DNA of 64,000 bases from Thalassovita mediterranea (lineage in GTDB: Bacteria > Pseudomonadota > Alphaproteobacteria > Rhodobacterales > Rhodobacteraceae), in the NCBI RefSeq assembly GCF_001458435.1, contig NZ_CYSF01000017.1:186001-250000 (forward strand), given 5' to 3'. A program made the translations under genes and the position numbers. Under the pieces are notes generated by a model, which saw only the letters and a program-made list of their open reading frames with translations, did no database searches and was not told the DNA's origin. Shown piece after piece: positions 28,469 to 38,787 of the stretch (position 1 is its first letter; each line of letters starts with the position of its first letter).

Positions 28469-30961
28469 TTAAAACGGCACATCCCCACCGGCGCTATCGG
28501 CGCTGGTGACAAATTTGGCAACCACCTTCTTGGGCCCTGCCTTTTCAAAATCAATCTCCAGCTTGTCACCTTCGATGCCGGTGATGCTGCCGTAGCCGAA
28601 TTTCTGGTGAAACACCCGATCGCCCAGCGTGTAGGCGCTGACCGCTTGCAGGTCGATGATGGTGTTTCGGCTTTCCTTCGGCTGACACATCGGGCGCTGC
28701 TGGCTGCGGGCCTGCATGCGTTTCCAACCGGGCGAGTTATAGGCATCCGCATCCGCCACCCGCCGATCGATGGAAGAGGCACCATAGTCATGGCTGACAC
28801 CGCCATAACCGCCGCCCGCATAGCCCGACCCGGTCAGCACCTCTACATGTTCTTCTGGCAGTTCATCAATAAAGCGCGACGCCATCTGCGCCTGCCACTG
28901 GCCGTAAACGCGGCGGTTGCTGGCAAAGGAAATGGTGCACAGCTCCTCGGCACGGGTGATGCCCACATAGGCCAGCCGCCGCTCTTCCTCGAGGCCTTTG
29001 GTGCCGCTTTCATCCATCGAACGCTGCGAGGGGAACAGGCCATCCTCCCACCCAGGCAGGAAGACGACGGGAAATTCCAGACCTTTGGCGGCGTGCAGGG
29101 TCATGATCGTGACCTTTTGATCCGCATCCTGACTGTCGTTGTCCATAATCAACGCGACGTGTTCGAGGAAACCAGACAGGTTTTCAAACTGTTCCAGCGC
29201 CTTAACCAATTCCTTGAGGTTTTCCAAACGCCCCGGCGCTTCGGGCGTTTTGTCGTTCTGCCACATGGTGGTGTAGCCGGATTCGTCGAGGATCATTTCG
29301 GCCAGTTCAATATGGCTCAGATCCTCATCCCCTGTCAGACGGCCCCAGCGGTCCAGATTGTCGATCAGCCGCGCCAGTTCCTTGGCGCCTTTGCCACCCA
29401 GCCCCTTGTCCTGCAACAGCAGCCGTGCCCCTTCGATCAGTGACACACCGTTCTGGCGGGCACTCATCTGGATTTTCTGCTGCGCCTTGTCCCCCAAACC
29501 GCGTTTGGGCGTGTTCACAATCCGCTCGAACGCCAGATCATCACTGGGCGATGTGACCAGCCGGAAATAGGCCATGGCATCGCGGATCTCCATCCGTTCA
29601 TAAAAACGCGGGCCGCCGATGACGCGGTAGGGCAAGCCGATAGTCAGAAACCGATCTTCAAACGCCCGCATCTGATGTGACGCACGCACAAGGATGGCCA
29701 TATCGTCCAAACTGTAAGGTTTCATCCCACGGCTGCCCTTTTGGGCGGCCTCGATCTCTTCGCCGATCCAGCGCGCCTCTTCCTCGCCGTCCCAATGGCC
29801 GATCAGACGCACCTTTTCGCCCGTGTCGCGGTCTGTGTGCAGCGTTTTTCCCAAGCGATTGGAGTTATTGGCAATCACCGCTGAGGCAGCCGCCAGAATA
29901 TGCGGGGTCGAACGATAGTTCTGTTCCAGACGGATCACCTCCGCCCCCGGAAAATCTTTTTCAAACCGCAGGATATTGCCCACCTCGGCACCGCGCCAGC
30001 CGTAGATCGACTGATCATCATCGCCAACACAGCAGATGTTTTTGTGCCCACCGGCCAGCAGACGCAGCCACAGGTACTGCGCGACGTTGGTATCCTGATA
30101 TTCGTCCACCAAAATATAGCGGAAGCGGCGGCGGTATTGCTCCAACAGGTCAGGATAGCGCTGGTAGATCGACACCACATGCAACAGCAGATCGCCGAAA
30201 TCGCAGGCGTTCAGCTCAATCAGGCGGCGCTGGTACTGCGCGTATAGCTCAATGCCACGATTGTTGAACGCCGCCGCCTCGTCCGTGGGCACCTGTTCCG
30301 GCGTCCAGGCGCGGTTTTTCCAGTGATCGATGATCCCCGAAAGCTGCCGCGCGGGCCAGCGTTTGACGTCCATCCCCGACGCCTCGATCAACTGTTTCAG
30401 CAGGCGGTTCTGATCGTCGGTGTCCAGAATGGTGAAGTTGCTTTTCAGATGTCCCAGCGGGCCCTGCGCACCGGGGATTGGACGACCGCCCAGATCCTCG
30501 ATCACCGCATCATCATTGTGCAGCTGCGCAATCGGATCCTCAGCACGGCCCAGCGCCAGATCCAGCGTGACCAGTTCGGCGTGACGGCGCAGGATTTTCA
30601 CACAAATCGAATGGAAGGTGCCCAGCCACGGCATCCCCTCCACCTGTTGGCCCAAGAGGCGCCCCACACGTTCCTTCATCTCGCGCGCGGCCTTGTTGGT
30701 GAAGGTCACCGACAGGATCTGTCCCGGATGGGCGCGGCCTTGGTTCAACAGATGCACAATGCGCGTGGTCAGCGCCTTGGTCTTGCCGGTGCCAGCGCCC
30801 GCCAACATCAGAACGGGGCCATCCAGCGCCTCAACCGCGGCGCGTTGGGCGTCATTGAGGTCTTCCAAATACGGGGCGGGACGCGCTGCCATGGCGCGCT
30901 GGGACAGGGAACCACCCGCCGATGCGCCCTCGAAAGCGTCGAATTCGTCAAAATCGTTCAT
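28469..30961 (-). CDS. uvrD: UvrD/PcrA-type DNA helicase
   Basis: This superfamily 1A 3'-5' DNA helicase acts in nucleotide excision and mismatch repair. The 830 residues contain the Q motif LNDAQRAAV, Walker A AGAGTGKT (54-61), motif Ia TFTNKAAREMKERV, motif II LVDEYQDTN, motif III GDDDQSIYGWRGA, motif IV EQNYRST, motif V MTLHAAKGLEFPVVF, and motif VI LAYVGITRAEE. The C-terminal part ends in a Tudor-like segment LGDRVFHQKFGYGSITGIEG (about 770-790), as in PcrA, which binds RNA polymerase. Confidence 0.95.
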   Translation of the reverse strand: MNDFDEFDAFEGASAGGSLSQRAMAARPAPYLEDLNDAQRAAVEALDGPVLMLAGAGTGKTKALTTRIVHLLNQGRAHPGQILSVTFTNKAAREMKERVGRLLGQQVEGMPWLGTFHSICVKILRRHAELVTLDLALGRAEDPIAQLHNDDAVIEDLGGRPIPGAQGPLGHLKSNFTILDTDDQNRLLKQLIEASGMDVKRWPARQLSGIIDHWKNRAWTPEQVPTDEAAAFNNRGIELYAQYQRRLIELNACDFGDLLLHVVSIYQRYPDLLEQYRRRFRYILVDEYQDTNVAQYLWLRLLAGGHKNICCVGDDDQSIYGWRGAEVGNILRFEKDFPGAEVIRLEQNYRSTPHILAAASAVIANNSNRLGKTLHTDRDTGEKVRLIGHWDGEEEARWIGEEIEAAQKGSRGMKPYSLDDMAILVRASHQMRAFEDRFLTIGLPYRVIGGPRFYERMEIRDAMAYFRLVTSPSDDLAFERIVNTPKRGLGDKAQQKIQMSARQNGVSLIEGARLLLQDKGLGGKGAKELARLIDNLDRWGRLTGDEDLSHIELAEMILDESGYTTMWQNDKTPEAPGRLENLKELVKALEQFENLSGFLEHVALIMDNDSQDADQKVTIMTLHAAKGLEFPVVFLPGWEDGLFPSQRSMDESGTKGLEEERRLAYVGITRAEELCTISFASNRRVYGQWQAQMASRFIDELPEEHVEVLTGSGYAGGGYGGVSHDYGASSIDRRVADADAYNSPGWKRMQARSQQRPMCQPKESRNTIIDLQAVSAYTLGDRVFHQKFGYGSITGIEGDKLEIDFEKAGPKKVVAKFVTSADSAGGDVPF

Positions 30962-31185
30962 GGCGCGACCCTAGACTGATTCAGTCGCCACGAAAAGGGA
31001 CGTTCGCACAATGTTCACCCCAACAAAGGGTAAAAAATGATGGTTCCGATCCCCGCCGCCGCGCGCGGAAACATCAAATTCTAGAAAACTTAGCGGTTGA
31101 TACAGGGACAAGGTCCAGCGCCCTTAACTCTTTGGCAAGTGTTCTCTGTCAGGCTGCCAGCGGGGTTGAGAAAGAGAGGCGGCCA

Positions 31186-33237
31186 ATGACCACCAAATTC
31201 ACCGAATTTCTGAAATCACTGCAACGCGGGGCGGGATTGATCACCCTGTTAACCGCAATGTTGCTGTCGGCTATGGCCGCAGTGGTCTGGGCGCCGGCCC
31301 CAATTGCGGAACGGCTGGTGCGCGATGACATTCACGCGCAGGCCGAACTGTGGAAACGACAGGTGATCCTGCAGCTGGATGATGCCGAACACAGTTTCAC
31401 CAATTCCATCGTCAGCGATCACGATCAACGGTTCCTGCACCTGCTGGTGCAGGCCACCGATGTCTACCGATTTCATCTGTTTAATGGCCAGGGTCTGGTG
31501 TTCTGGTCCACCGATGGCGGCAAGGTTGGGTATGTCGAAGAGGGGGAGTATTTTCACCAAAAGGTCGCCAAAGGTCAGATATTCTACAAGACCGAGGAAA
31601 AAGCGGCCTGGGAAATCGCGGCCTCCAGCGCATTGGAACATGACATTGATGCCCCCCATGACCACGGCATTGCCTCTCCGCAGGATCCGGCACAACATGA
31701 GGCGGCGGATCACGGAAATGGTCATGCAGCACCTGGTCATCATGACCATGAGGCAGATCATGTGGATGAGGGCAAGGACCACAGTCCTCCCCCACCTTCC
31801 GCCCCAATTGACCCAGCCTATCTGTCTCAAGGGGCCTCCAGCGACACGCGGCATGTGGCGGAAATTTATGTGCCCTTCATGCACAATGGCCATTTTGATG
31901 GTGCCATCGAATTCTACACCGATGTCACCGACATGCGCGCAAGCGTCATGAACCGTGTCCGTCTGTTGTTGTCTGTGATTGTGGGGGCGGTCCTGATCAC
32001 AATGATATCTGCCGGTTGGATGCTGCACCGGAACAATTCCCGCCATGTTGCCCAGCTGAACCGGCGCAACACCAAAGAGCGCGAAATCATTGATCAGCAA
32101 CTGCAGCTTGCCCGCGAAGTTCAGCTGCTAGGCGAGCTGAATGAATGGCTACAATCCAGTCACTCGCTGGAGGAGCTGTTTCAAATGGTCGCCCGTTTCA
32201 TGACCCATATTCTGCCCAACGCAGAGGGCAGTGTTTATGTCTATTCCAATTCTCGCGATGTGCTGGATGGGTCGGCTAAATGGAACGGCGGAACGGTGAA
32301 GCCGCATATCCACCCCGAGGAATGCTGGGGCCTGCGACGTGGGCGCACCTATGAATATGGCGCGTCCGAGGTTGATTTTGTCTGCGACCACGCCGAACCC
32401 CATGACGGCCGCCCTTACTACTGCTTCCCCATTCTGGCGCATGGTGAAACCGTCGGACTGATGCACCTACGCGCGGCAGAGGGACACGAAGCAAACTTTC
32501 GCCAGAACAAGAAATTGGCGCGCATGTGTGCGGAACAAATTTCCATGGCGATTGCCAACGTTCGGATGCGCGACCAACTGCAGGATCAGTCGGTACGCGA
32601 CCCGCTGACCGGCCTGTTCAACCGCCGCCACATGACCGAAACCCTGCGCAAGGCCATCGGCCAAAGCCAGAACACGGGCGCGCCACTTAGCCTGATTGCG
32701 GTAGATGTAGATCACTTCAAAAAATTCAACGACAACCACGGACATGATGCAGGTGACATGATCCTGCGCGCGGTCGGCTCTGCCCTTGAAAAGGCCTGCG
32801 ATGGCGATCAGGTTGCCTGCCGTCCCGGTGGCGAAGAGTTCACGCTGATCCTGCCCGGCGTTTACGATGAAGATGCCCTGATCAAAGCCGAAGCGCTGCG
32901 GCAAGCGGTGGAGGCGATCGCGCTGCGTTATGGGGACAAAACGTTGCCAACAGTCACGATTTCGCTGGGCGTATCGCACTACCCACAGCACGGCACCATG
33001 CCGCAGGATCTGATGCGCAGCGCTGATGAAGCTCTCTATGAAGCCAAGGCGCGCGGCCGCAATCAGGTGCAACAGGCCACCGGCGCCGCCCCCGAACCAC
33101 GTGACGCCACAGCCAACCCAAGCCCTCAGCGAAGCGAGGCTGATGCAATCACCACATGGCAAAACGATCTGAACGCGGATCAACAACGCCCCGATGACGA
33201 CGACAAAGACACCCCGCCAGTGATTGCAGCACAGTAA
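31186..33237 (+). CDS. Membrane GGDEF diguanylate cyclase with His-rich sensor
   Basis: The protein is predicted to synthesise cyclic di-GMP. The ATG at 31186 follows AAAGAGAGGCGGCCA; the frame is open further upstream without support. Its 683 residues show membrane segments at about 17-37 and 259-280, a periplasmic region between them, a GAF-like domain (about 325-465), and a GGDEF domain (about 470-632) with active GGEEF at 548-552. The inhibitory RxxD site is replaced by CDGD. The periplasmic part has 11 histidines between residues 152 and 199, suggesting metal binding. A Pro/Asp-rich tail ends the protein. Confidence 0.9.
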   Translation: MTTKFTEFLKSLQRGAGLITLLTAMLLSAMAAVVWAPAPIAERLVRDDIHAQAELWKRQVILQLDDAEHSFTNSIVSDHDQRFLHLLVQATDVYRFHLFNGQGLVFWSTDGGKVGYVEEGEYFHQKVAKGQIFYKTEEKAAWEIAASSALEHDIDAPHDHGIASPQDPAQHEAADHGNGHAAPGHHDHEADHVDEGKDHSPPPPSAPIDPAYLSQGASSDTRHVAEIYVPFMHNGHFDGAIEFYTDVTDMRASVMNRVRLLLSVIVGAVLITMISAGWMLHRNNSRHVAQLNRRNTKEREIIDQQLQLAREVQLLGELNEWLQSSHSLEELFQMVARFMTHILPNAEGSVYVYSNSRDVLDGSAKWNGGTVKPHIHPEECWGLRRGRTYEYGASEVDFVCDHAEPHDGRPYYCFPILAHGETVGLMHLRAAEGHEANFRQNKKLARMCAEQISMAIANVRMRDQLQDQSVRDPLTGLFNRRHMTETLRKAIGQSQNTGAPLSLIAVDVDHFKKFNDNHGHDAGDMILRAVGSALEKACDGDQVACRPGGEEFTLILPGVYDEDALIKAEALRQAVEAIALRYGDKTLPTVTISLGVSHYPQHGTMPQDLMRSADEALYEAKARGRNQVQQATGAAPEPRDATANPSPQRSEADAITTWQNDLNADQQRPDDDDKDTPPVIAAQ

Positions 33238-33293
33238 CCACAAAGCGCCGGTTCAGCACTGGACAATCCGAGCGCAGGGGAAAACTATGCGGA

Positions 33294-34427
33294 ATGGATT
33301 TGCATCAACGTTACCCCGCCCTTTCCGACCTGCGCGCCAAGGCCCGCAAGCGTATGCCTTGGTTTGTTTTTGAATACTTGGACAGCGCGACAGGTGATGA
33401 ACGCACACAGGTCAGAAACCGCAGTCAGCTGGATGCCGTGCAACTGATGCCGTCAATCCTGCACGGGGAACAGGACGTGGATCTGTCAGTGGATCTATTC
33501 GGGAAGCAGTATGCACTGCCTTTTGGTGTTTCACCTGTGGGCATGTCGGGTTTGTTTTGGCCAAATGCCGAACGAATCCTGGCCCGCGCCGCCACCCAGC
33601 ACTGCATTCCCTATGGCTTGTCCACCGTCGCCAGCCGCACACCAGAAGATGTGAGCGACTGCATCGACGGCAATGGCTGGTTTCAGGTCTATCCGCCACG
33701 CGATCCTGATATTCGCGCCGATATGCTGAAACGGGCCCGCGATGCGGGGTTTACCACACTGGTGCTAACGGTTGACGTGCCAGTGGCCAGCCGCCGTGAA
33801 CGGCAGGTGCGATCTGGCCTGACCAGCCCACCGCGCTTAACCCCCCGCCTGATGACGCAGGTAGCACGATGCCCGGTCTGGGCCATGGGCATGGCGCGGA
33901 TGGGCATGCCGCGCATGCGTCTGATCGACAGCTACGCGGATGCGGTGACGGGCCTAAGTTCAACCGAACATGCCGGCTACCTACTGCGCACCTCGCCGGA
34001 TTGGTCCTATCTACAGGCGCTGCGCGATGCCTGGGACGGGCCATTGGTGGTCAAGGGCGTGATGGATGCCCGCGATGTCAAACCGCTGGAGGCGGCAGGC
34101 GTGGACGGGATCTGGGTCTCCAACCACGCTGGACGGCAGTTTGATGCCGCCCCTGCCAGCATCGATGTCCTGCCAAAGATCCGCGCGCAAACCCGCCTGC
34201 CGGTCATCTTTGACAGCGGGATTGAGGGGGGGCTCGACATCTGCCGTGCGCTGGCACTGGGGGCGGATTTTGTCATGATGGGCCGCGCGTGGCATTATGC
34301 ACTCGGCGCGCTGGGGCGCTGCGGGCCGGACCATCTGGTGGATATATTACGCCGCGATCTTGTCGCGAATATGGGACAGATGGGCGTGCGCAGACCAAAC
34401 GAACTGGCCTCCCGCCGCTTAGAGTGA
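33294..34427 (+). CDS. FMN-dependent alpha-hydroxy acid dehydrogenase (LldD-like)
   Basis: A 377-residue TIM-barrel flavoprotein of the glycolate oxidase/L-lactate dehydrogenase/mandelate dehydrogenase family. MPWFVFEYLDSATGDE at the N-terminus, PFGVSPVGMSGLFWP, LVLTVDVPVASRRERQVRSG, and the signature SNHAGRQFDAAPASIDVLP with active-site His-Arg are visible, followed by VIFDSGIEGGLDICRALALG. Substrate (lactate, glycolate or other) is not decided by sequence. It begins 57 nt after the cyclase gene and precedes pyc. Confidence 0.92.
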   Translation: MDLHQRYPALSDLRAKARKRMPWFVFEYLDSATGDERTQVRNRSQLDAVQLMPSILHGEQDVDLSVDLFGKQYALPFGVSPVGMSGLFWPNAERILARAATQHCIPYGLSTVASRTPEDVSDCIDGNGWFQVYPPRDPDIRADMLKRARDAGFTTLVLTVDVPVASRRERQVRSGLTSPPRLTPRLMTQVARCPVWAMGMARMGMPRMRLIDSYADAVTGLSSTEHAGYLLRTSPDWSYLQALRDAWDGPLVVKGVMDARDVKPLEAAGVDGIWVSNHAGRQFDAAPASIDVLPKIRAQTRLPVIFDSGIEGGLDICRALALGADFVMMGRAWHYALGALGRCGPDHLVDILRRDLVANMGQMGVRRPNELASRRLE

Positions 34428-34513
34428 GCGCGACAACAGTGTGAGGTGACTCGGCTCATTGCTAAATTTGGTGTGCAAAAATGCGCACAATTCTCGCATT
34501 GAGGCGCCTTTAA

Positions 34514-34559
34514 TGCAAATTTGCAGCACAACAATGATCTTTGGTCACTTTTTGTGACC
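34514..34559. promoter_or_regulatory. Two palindromes upstream of pyc
   Basis: TGCAAATTTGCA (34514-34525) is a perfect 12-bp palindrome, and GGTCAC-TTTTT-GTGACC (34543-34559) a perfect inverted repeat. They lie 85-130 nt upstream of the pyruvate carboxylase start and look like operator sites; the regulators are unknown. Confidence 0.45.
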
Positions 34560-34644
34560 GATATGGATCAAAACCGTTGCGCTGCGATGCAGCATCGTGC
34601 CAAGCACTGTCACAGAATTTTCACGGAACGCGGGAGGGCGCACC

Positions 34645-37600
34645 ATGTCTGAGTTCAACAAAATCCTGATTGCCAACCGGGGGTGAGATTGCCATTCGCA
34701 TTATGCGGGCGGCGAACGAGCTGGGCAAAACCACCGTTGCAGTCTTTGCCGAAGAGGACAAACTGGGCCTGCACCGCTTCAAGGCGGACGAAGCCTACCG
34801 CATCGGTGAAGGTCTGGGGCCGGTCGCGGCCTATCTGTCGATCGACGAAATCATCCGCGTGGCCAAGGAATGCGGCGCTGACGCGATCCACCCGGGCTAT
34901 GGCCTGTTGTCGGAAAACCCCGATTTCGTCGACGCCTGTGCCGCAAACGGCATCACCTTCATCGGTCCCAAGGCCGAAACCATGCGCGCCCTTGGTGACA
35001 AGGCCAGCGCCCGTAAGGTTGCCATCGCAGCAGACGTTCCCGTGATCCCCGCGACCGAGGTTCTGGGCGACGATATGGCCGCGATCAAAGCCGAAGCGGC
35101 CAAAATCGGCTACCCCCTGATGCTGAAAGCCAGCTGGGGCGGCGGCGGTCGTGGCATGCGCCCGATCTACGGTGAAGATGAGCTGGAAGAGAAGGTGCTG
35201 GAAGGCCGCCGCGAAGCCGAAGCCGCCTTTGGCAACGGCGAAGGCTATCTGGAAAAGATGATCACCCGCGCCCGCCACGTTGAGGTGCAGATCCTTGGCG
35301 ACAGCCACGGTGAGATCTACCACCTGTGGGAACGCGACTGTTCCGTTCAGCGCCGCAACCAAAAGGTAGTTGAACGCGCCCCTGCCCCCTACCTGTCCGA
35401 CGAACAGCGCGCCGAAATCTGCGAGCTGGGCCGCCGCATCTGTTCGCATGTGAACTACGAATGCGCAGGTACTGTTGAGTTCCTGATGGATATGGAAACC
35501 GGCAAGTTCTACTTCATCGAGGTGAACCCGCGCGTTCAGGTGGAACACACCGTCACCGAAGAAGTGACCGGTATCGACATCGTACAGGCGCAAATCAAGA
35601 TCGCAGAGGGTAAGACCCTGGCGGAGGCGACCGGCAAGGCGTCCCAAGACGACATCCGCCTGAACGGCCACGCGCTGCAGACGCGGATCACCACCGAGGA
35701 TCCGCAAAACAACTTCATCCCCGACTATGGCCGCATCACCGCCTACCGTTCGGCCACCGGCATGGGCATCCGTCTGGACGGCGGCACGGCCTATTCGGGC
35801 GGGGTGATCACGCGGTACTATGACTCGCTGCTAGTCAAGGTAACCGCATGGGCCCCGACGCCAGAGGCGGCGATTCACCGGATGGACCGCGCCCTGCGTG
35901 AATTCCGTATCCGTGGGGTTTCGACCAACATCGCGTTTGTGGAAAACCTGCTGAAGCATCCGACCTTCCTCAGCAATGAATACACGACCAAGTTCATTGA
36001 TGAATCGACCGACCTGTTCAACTTTGCCAAGCGCCGCGACCGTGGCACCAAAGTTCTGACCTATATCGCCGATATCTCGGTCAACGGGCACCCTGAAACC
36101 ACCGACCGCCCTGCCCCTGCCGCTGATCTGAAACTGCCCAAGGCGCCGGAGCACAGCGTTGATATCCCCGCAGGCACCCGCAACCTGTTGGAGGCTGAGG
36201 GGCCGAAGGCCGTTGCCGATTGGATGCTGGCGCAGCAGAAACTCTTGCTAACCGACACCACCATGCGTGACGGTCACCAATCGCTGCTGGCGACCCGTAT
36301 GCGGTCGATCGATATGGTGCGCGCGGCGCCCAGCTATGCCAGCAACCTGCCGGAGCTGTTCTCGGTAGAATGCTGGGGCGGTGCGACCTTTGATGTGGCT
36401 TACCGCTTCTTGCAGGAATGTCCGTGGCAGCGTCTGCGCGACCTGCGCGAGCGTATGCCAAACCTGATGACCCAGATGCTGCTGCGTGCATCAAACGGTG
36501 TGGGCTACACCAACTACCCCGACAACGTGGTGCAATCCTTCGTGGCAGAGGCCGCCAAGGGCATCGACGTGTTCCGCGTGTTTGACAGCCTGAACTGGGT
36601 GGAAAACATGCGCGTGGCGATGGATGCGGTGAACGAGGCAGGCAAAATCTGCGAAGGCACCATCTGCTACACCGGCGATATTCTGGACCCGAACCGGTCC
36701 AAATATGACCTGCAGTACTACGTCAACATGGGTAAAGAGCTGGAAGCCGCAGGCGCACATGTGCTGGGCCTGAAGGACATGGCGGGTCTGCTCAAACCCG
36801 CATCGGCCCGTGTGCTGGTCAAGGCGCTGAAAGAGGAACTGTCCATTCCAGTGCATTTCCACACCCACGACACATCCGGAATCGCTGGCGCGACCATTCT
36901 GGCCGCCGCTGATGCAGGTGTGGACGCCGTGGATGCGGCGATGGACGCCTTCTCCGGCGGCACCTCGCAGCCCTGCCTGGGGTCCATTGTCGAGGCACTG
37001 GCAAACACCGACCGTGACACCGGCATCGACATCGCCCGTGTGCGTGAAATCAGCAACTACTGGGAACAGGTCCGCGCGCAGTACACCGCCTTTGAAAGCG
37101 GTCTGGCGGCCCCTGCCTCCGAGGTGTACCTGCACGAAATGCCCGGCGGGCAGTTCACCAACCTCAAGGCGCAGGCGCGCTCGCTGGGGTTGGAGGATCG
37201 CTGGCACGAGGTGGCGCAGATGTATGCTGACGCCAACCAGATGTTCGGTGACATCGTGAAGGTGACCCCGTCGTCCAAGGTTGTAGGTGACATGGCGCTG
37301 ATGATGGTGTCCCAAGGTCTGAGCCGTGCGGATGTTGAAGATCCTGCCAAAGACGTGGCCTTCCCCGACTCGGTCGTGGACATGATGCGCGGTAACCTGG
37401 GTCAGCCTCCGGGTGGCTTCCCCGAAGGCATCGTTGCCAAAGCCCTGAAGGGTGAGGCACCGAACACCGATCGCCCCGGCGCGCATCTGGCACCTGTTGA
37501 TCTGGAAGAAACCCGTGCGAAGCTGAGCGCCGATCTGGGTGGTATCGAGATCGACGATGAAGATCTGAACGGCTACCTGATGTACCCCAAGGTCTTCATG

Positions 37601-38083
37601 GATTACATGCAGCGCCACGATCAATACGGCCCCGTACGGACCCTGCCGACGCAGACCTTCTTCTACGGGATGGAACCCGGTGATGAGATCACGGCAGAGA
37701 TTGATCCCGGCAAGACACTGGAAATCCGCCTGCAGGCCATTGGTGAAACCGACGAAAATGGCGAAGTGAAGGTGTTCTTTGAGCTGAACGGCCAGCCGCG
37801 TGTGATCCGCGTGCCGAACCGTCTGGTCAAAGCATCGACCGCGGCCCGTCCTAAGGCAGAGCTGGGCAACCCTGATCACATCGGCGCGCCGATGCCGGGT
37901 GTTGTTGCCTCTGTCGGGGTCACTGTCGGCCAAGAGGTGAACGAAGGTGACCTCTTGCTGACCATCGAGGCGATGAAGATGGAAACCGGCATCCACGCCG
38001 AACGCAAGGCCGTGGTAAAGGCGGTTCACGTACAACCGGGCGGTCAGATCGACGCCAAAGACCTGTTGGTCGAACTGGGCTGA
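34645..38083 (+). CDS. pyc: Pyruvate carboxylase, frameshifted at codon 13 as given
   Basis: Pyruvate carboxylase makes oxaloacetate from pyruvate, bicarbonate and ATP using biotin. GGGAGGGCGCACC precedes the ATG at 34645. MSEFNKILIANR then meets GGGGG (34679-34683), and the extra G brings a TGA at 34684. With four Gs the frame reads ...NRGEIAIRIM and continues to 38083 with 1145 residues, the normal length. Domains follow in order: biotin carboxylase (about 1-450), carboxyltransferase (about 535-810, TDTTMRDGHQSLLATR), conserved PC/OADA domain, and biotinyl domain with EAMKMETG. Either a sequencing error, or a real lesion tolerated by a TTG restart at 34670. Confidence 0.88.
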
Positions 38084-38126
38084 TCCCCCACACCCACCGC
38101 ACGCACAGCGTGCGTTGACACCAAAT

Positions 38127-38160
38127 AAATCGCGGGCCACTGTGTCCGCGATTTTTCTTT
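38127..38160 (+). terminator. Rho-independent terminator after pyc
   Basis: AAATCGCGG (38127-38135) pairs with CCGCGATTT (38146-38154), followed by TTCTTT. It lies only 12 nt before the DUF2314 gene start. Confidence 0.75.
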
Positions 38161-38171
38161 GGAGTTTTCAA

Positions 38172-38696
38172 ATGTTTCCCAGATCTGCCCGCGCCCTTTC
38201 TCTGGTGGTATCTCTGGCGCTTCCCACTGCTCTATTGCCCGCCCTCCCCGCTTTGGCAGGCGATGATGTGGTCGAATTCGCCACCGATGATGAAGCAATG
38301 AACCGCGCAACCGCAGACGCCCGTGCCAGTCTAAACGCGGCGCTAGATTACCTGCGCTACAGCGACGGCAGCTATCCTGCCAACCTGTCGGTCAAGGTCG
38401 GCTTCCCCATCGAACACCCCGACATCAATACCGAGGTGATCTGGATCGACAGCCTCAGAGATTTAGGGGACGGCCAGATGCACGGCCAATTTGCCAATGC
38501 CCCTAACGCCATCCCCGATGCGAGTCTGGGCAGCCCCGTCACATTTGCTCGCGCCGAGGTCGTGGATTGGTCCTATTACGACGGCCAGTCGCTTTATGGG
38601 AACTACACCACCCGCACAATGCTGCCGCATTTAGACGCCGCGCAGGCCGCCCAGTTGCGTCAATTGCTGTCTGAAGATCCTAGGCTGCCCCAATAA
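38172..38696 (+). CDS. Exported DUF2314-like protein
   Basis: The ATG at 38172 follows TTGGAGTTTTCAA, giving 174 residues with a signal peptide (basic start, hydrophobic 10-24, cleavage near LPALA-GDD). The mature part resembles DUF2314/YegJ: VKVGFPIEHPDINTEVIWID, a GQMHGQFANAPNA turn, and VDWSYYDGQSLYGNYTTR. The function is not known; a periplasmic location is inferred. The pyc terminator separates it from pyc. Confidence 0.78.
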   Translation: MFPRSARALSLVVSLALPTALLPALPALAGDDVVEFATDDEAMNRATADARASLNAALDYLRYSDGSYPANLSVKVGFPIEHPDINTEVIWIDSLRDLGDGQMHGQFANAPNAIPDASLGSPVTFARAEVVDWSYYDGQSLYGNYTTRTMLPHLDAAQAAQLRQLLSEDPRLPQ

Positions 38697-38714
38697 CGCC
38701 CCTACGTCACCCAA

Positions 38715-38769
38715 GCGGTTTCACTCTGGCAATGGCTGTACGGCTTTCGCAGCTTGGGGGTGAAACCGC
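38715..38769. repeat. Inverted repeat upstream of the MAPEG gene
   Basis: GCGGTTTCAC (38715-38724) and GTGAAACCGC (38760-38769) are exact inverse complements 35 nt apart; CCAAG (38711-38715) and CTTGG (38753-38757) can also pair. It could be an operator pair or the end of the previous transcript. Confidence 0.5.
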
Positions 38770-38787
38770 CATAACAGGACAAAACTG

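Noticed and set aside
30922-31185. 88-residue N-terminal extension of the diguanylate cyclase
   Set aside because: It overlaps the start of uvrD, lacks a ribosome binding site, and would place charged sequence before the membrane segment; the ATG at 31186 has AAAGAGAGG upstream.
36491-38140. 549-codon open frame on the minus strand
   Set aside because: Antisense to the carboxyltransferase and biotinyl part of pyruvate carboxylase; shadow frame.
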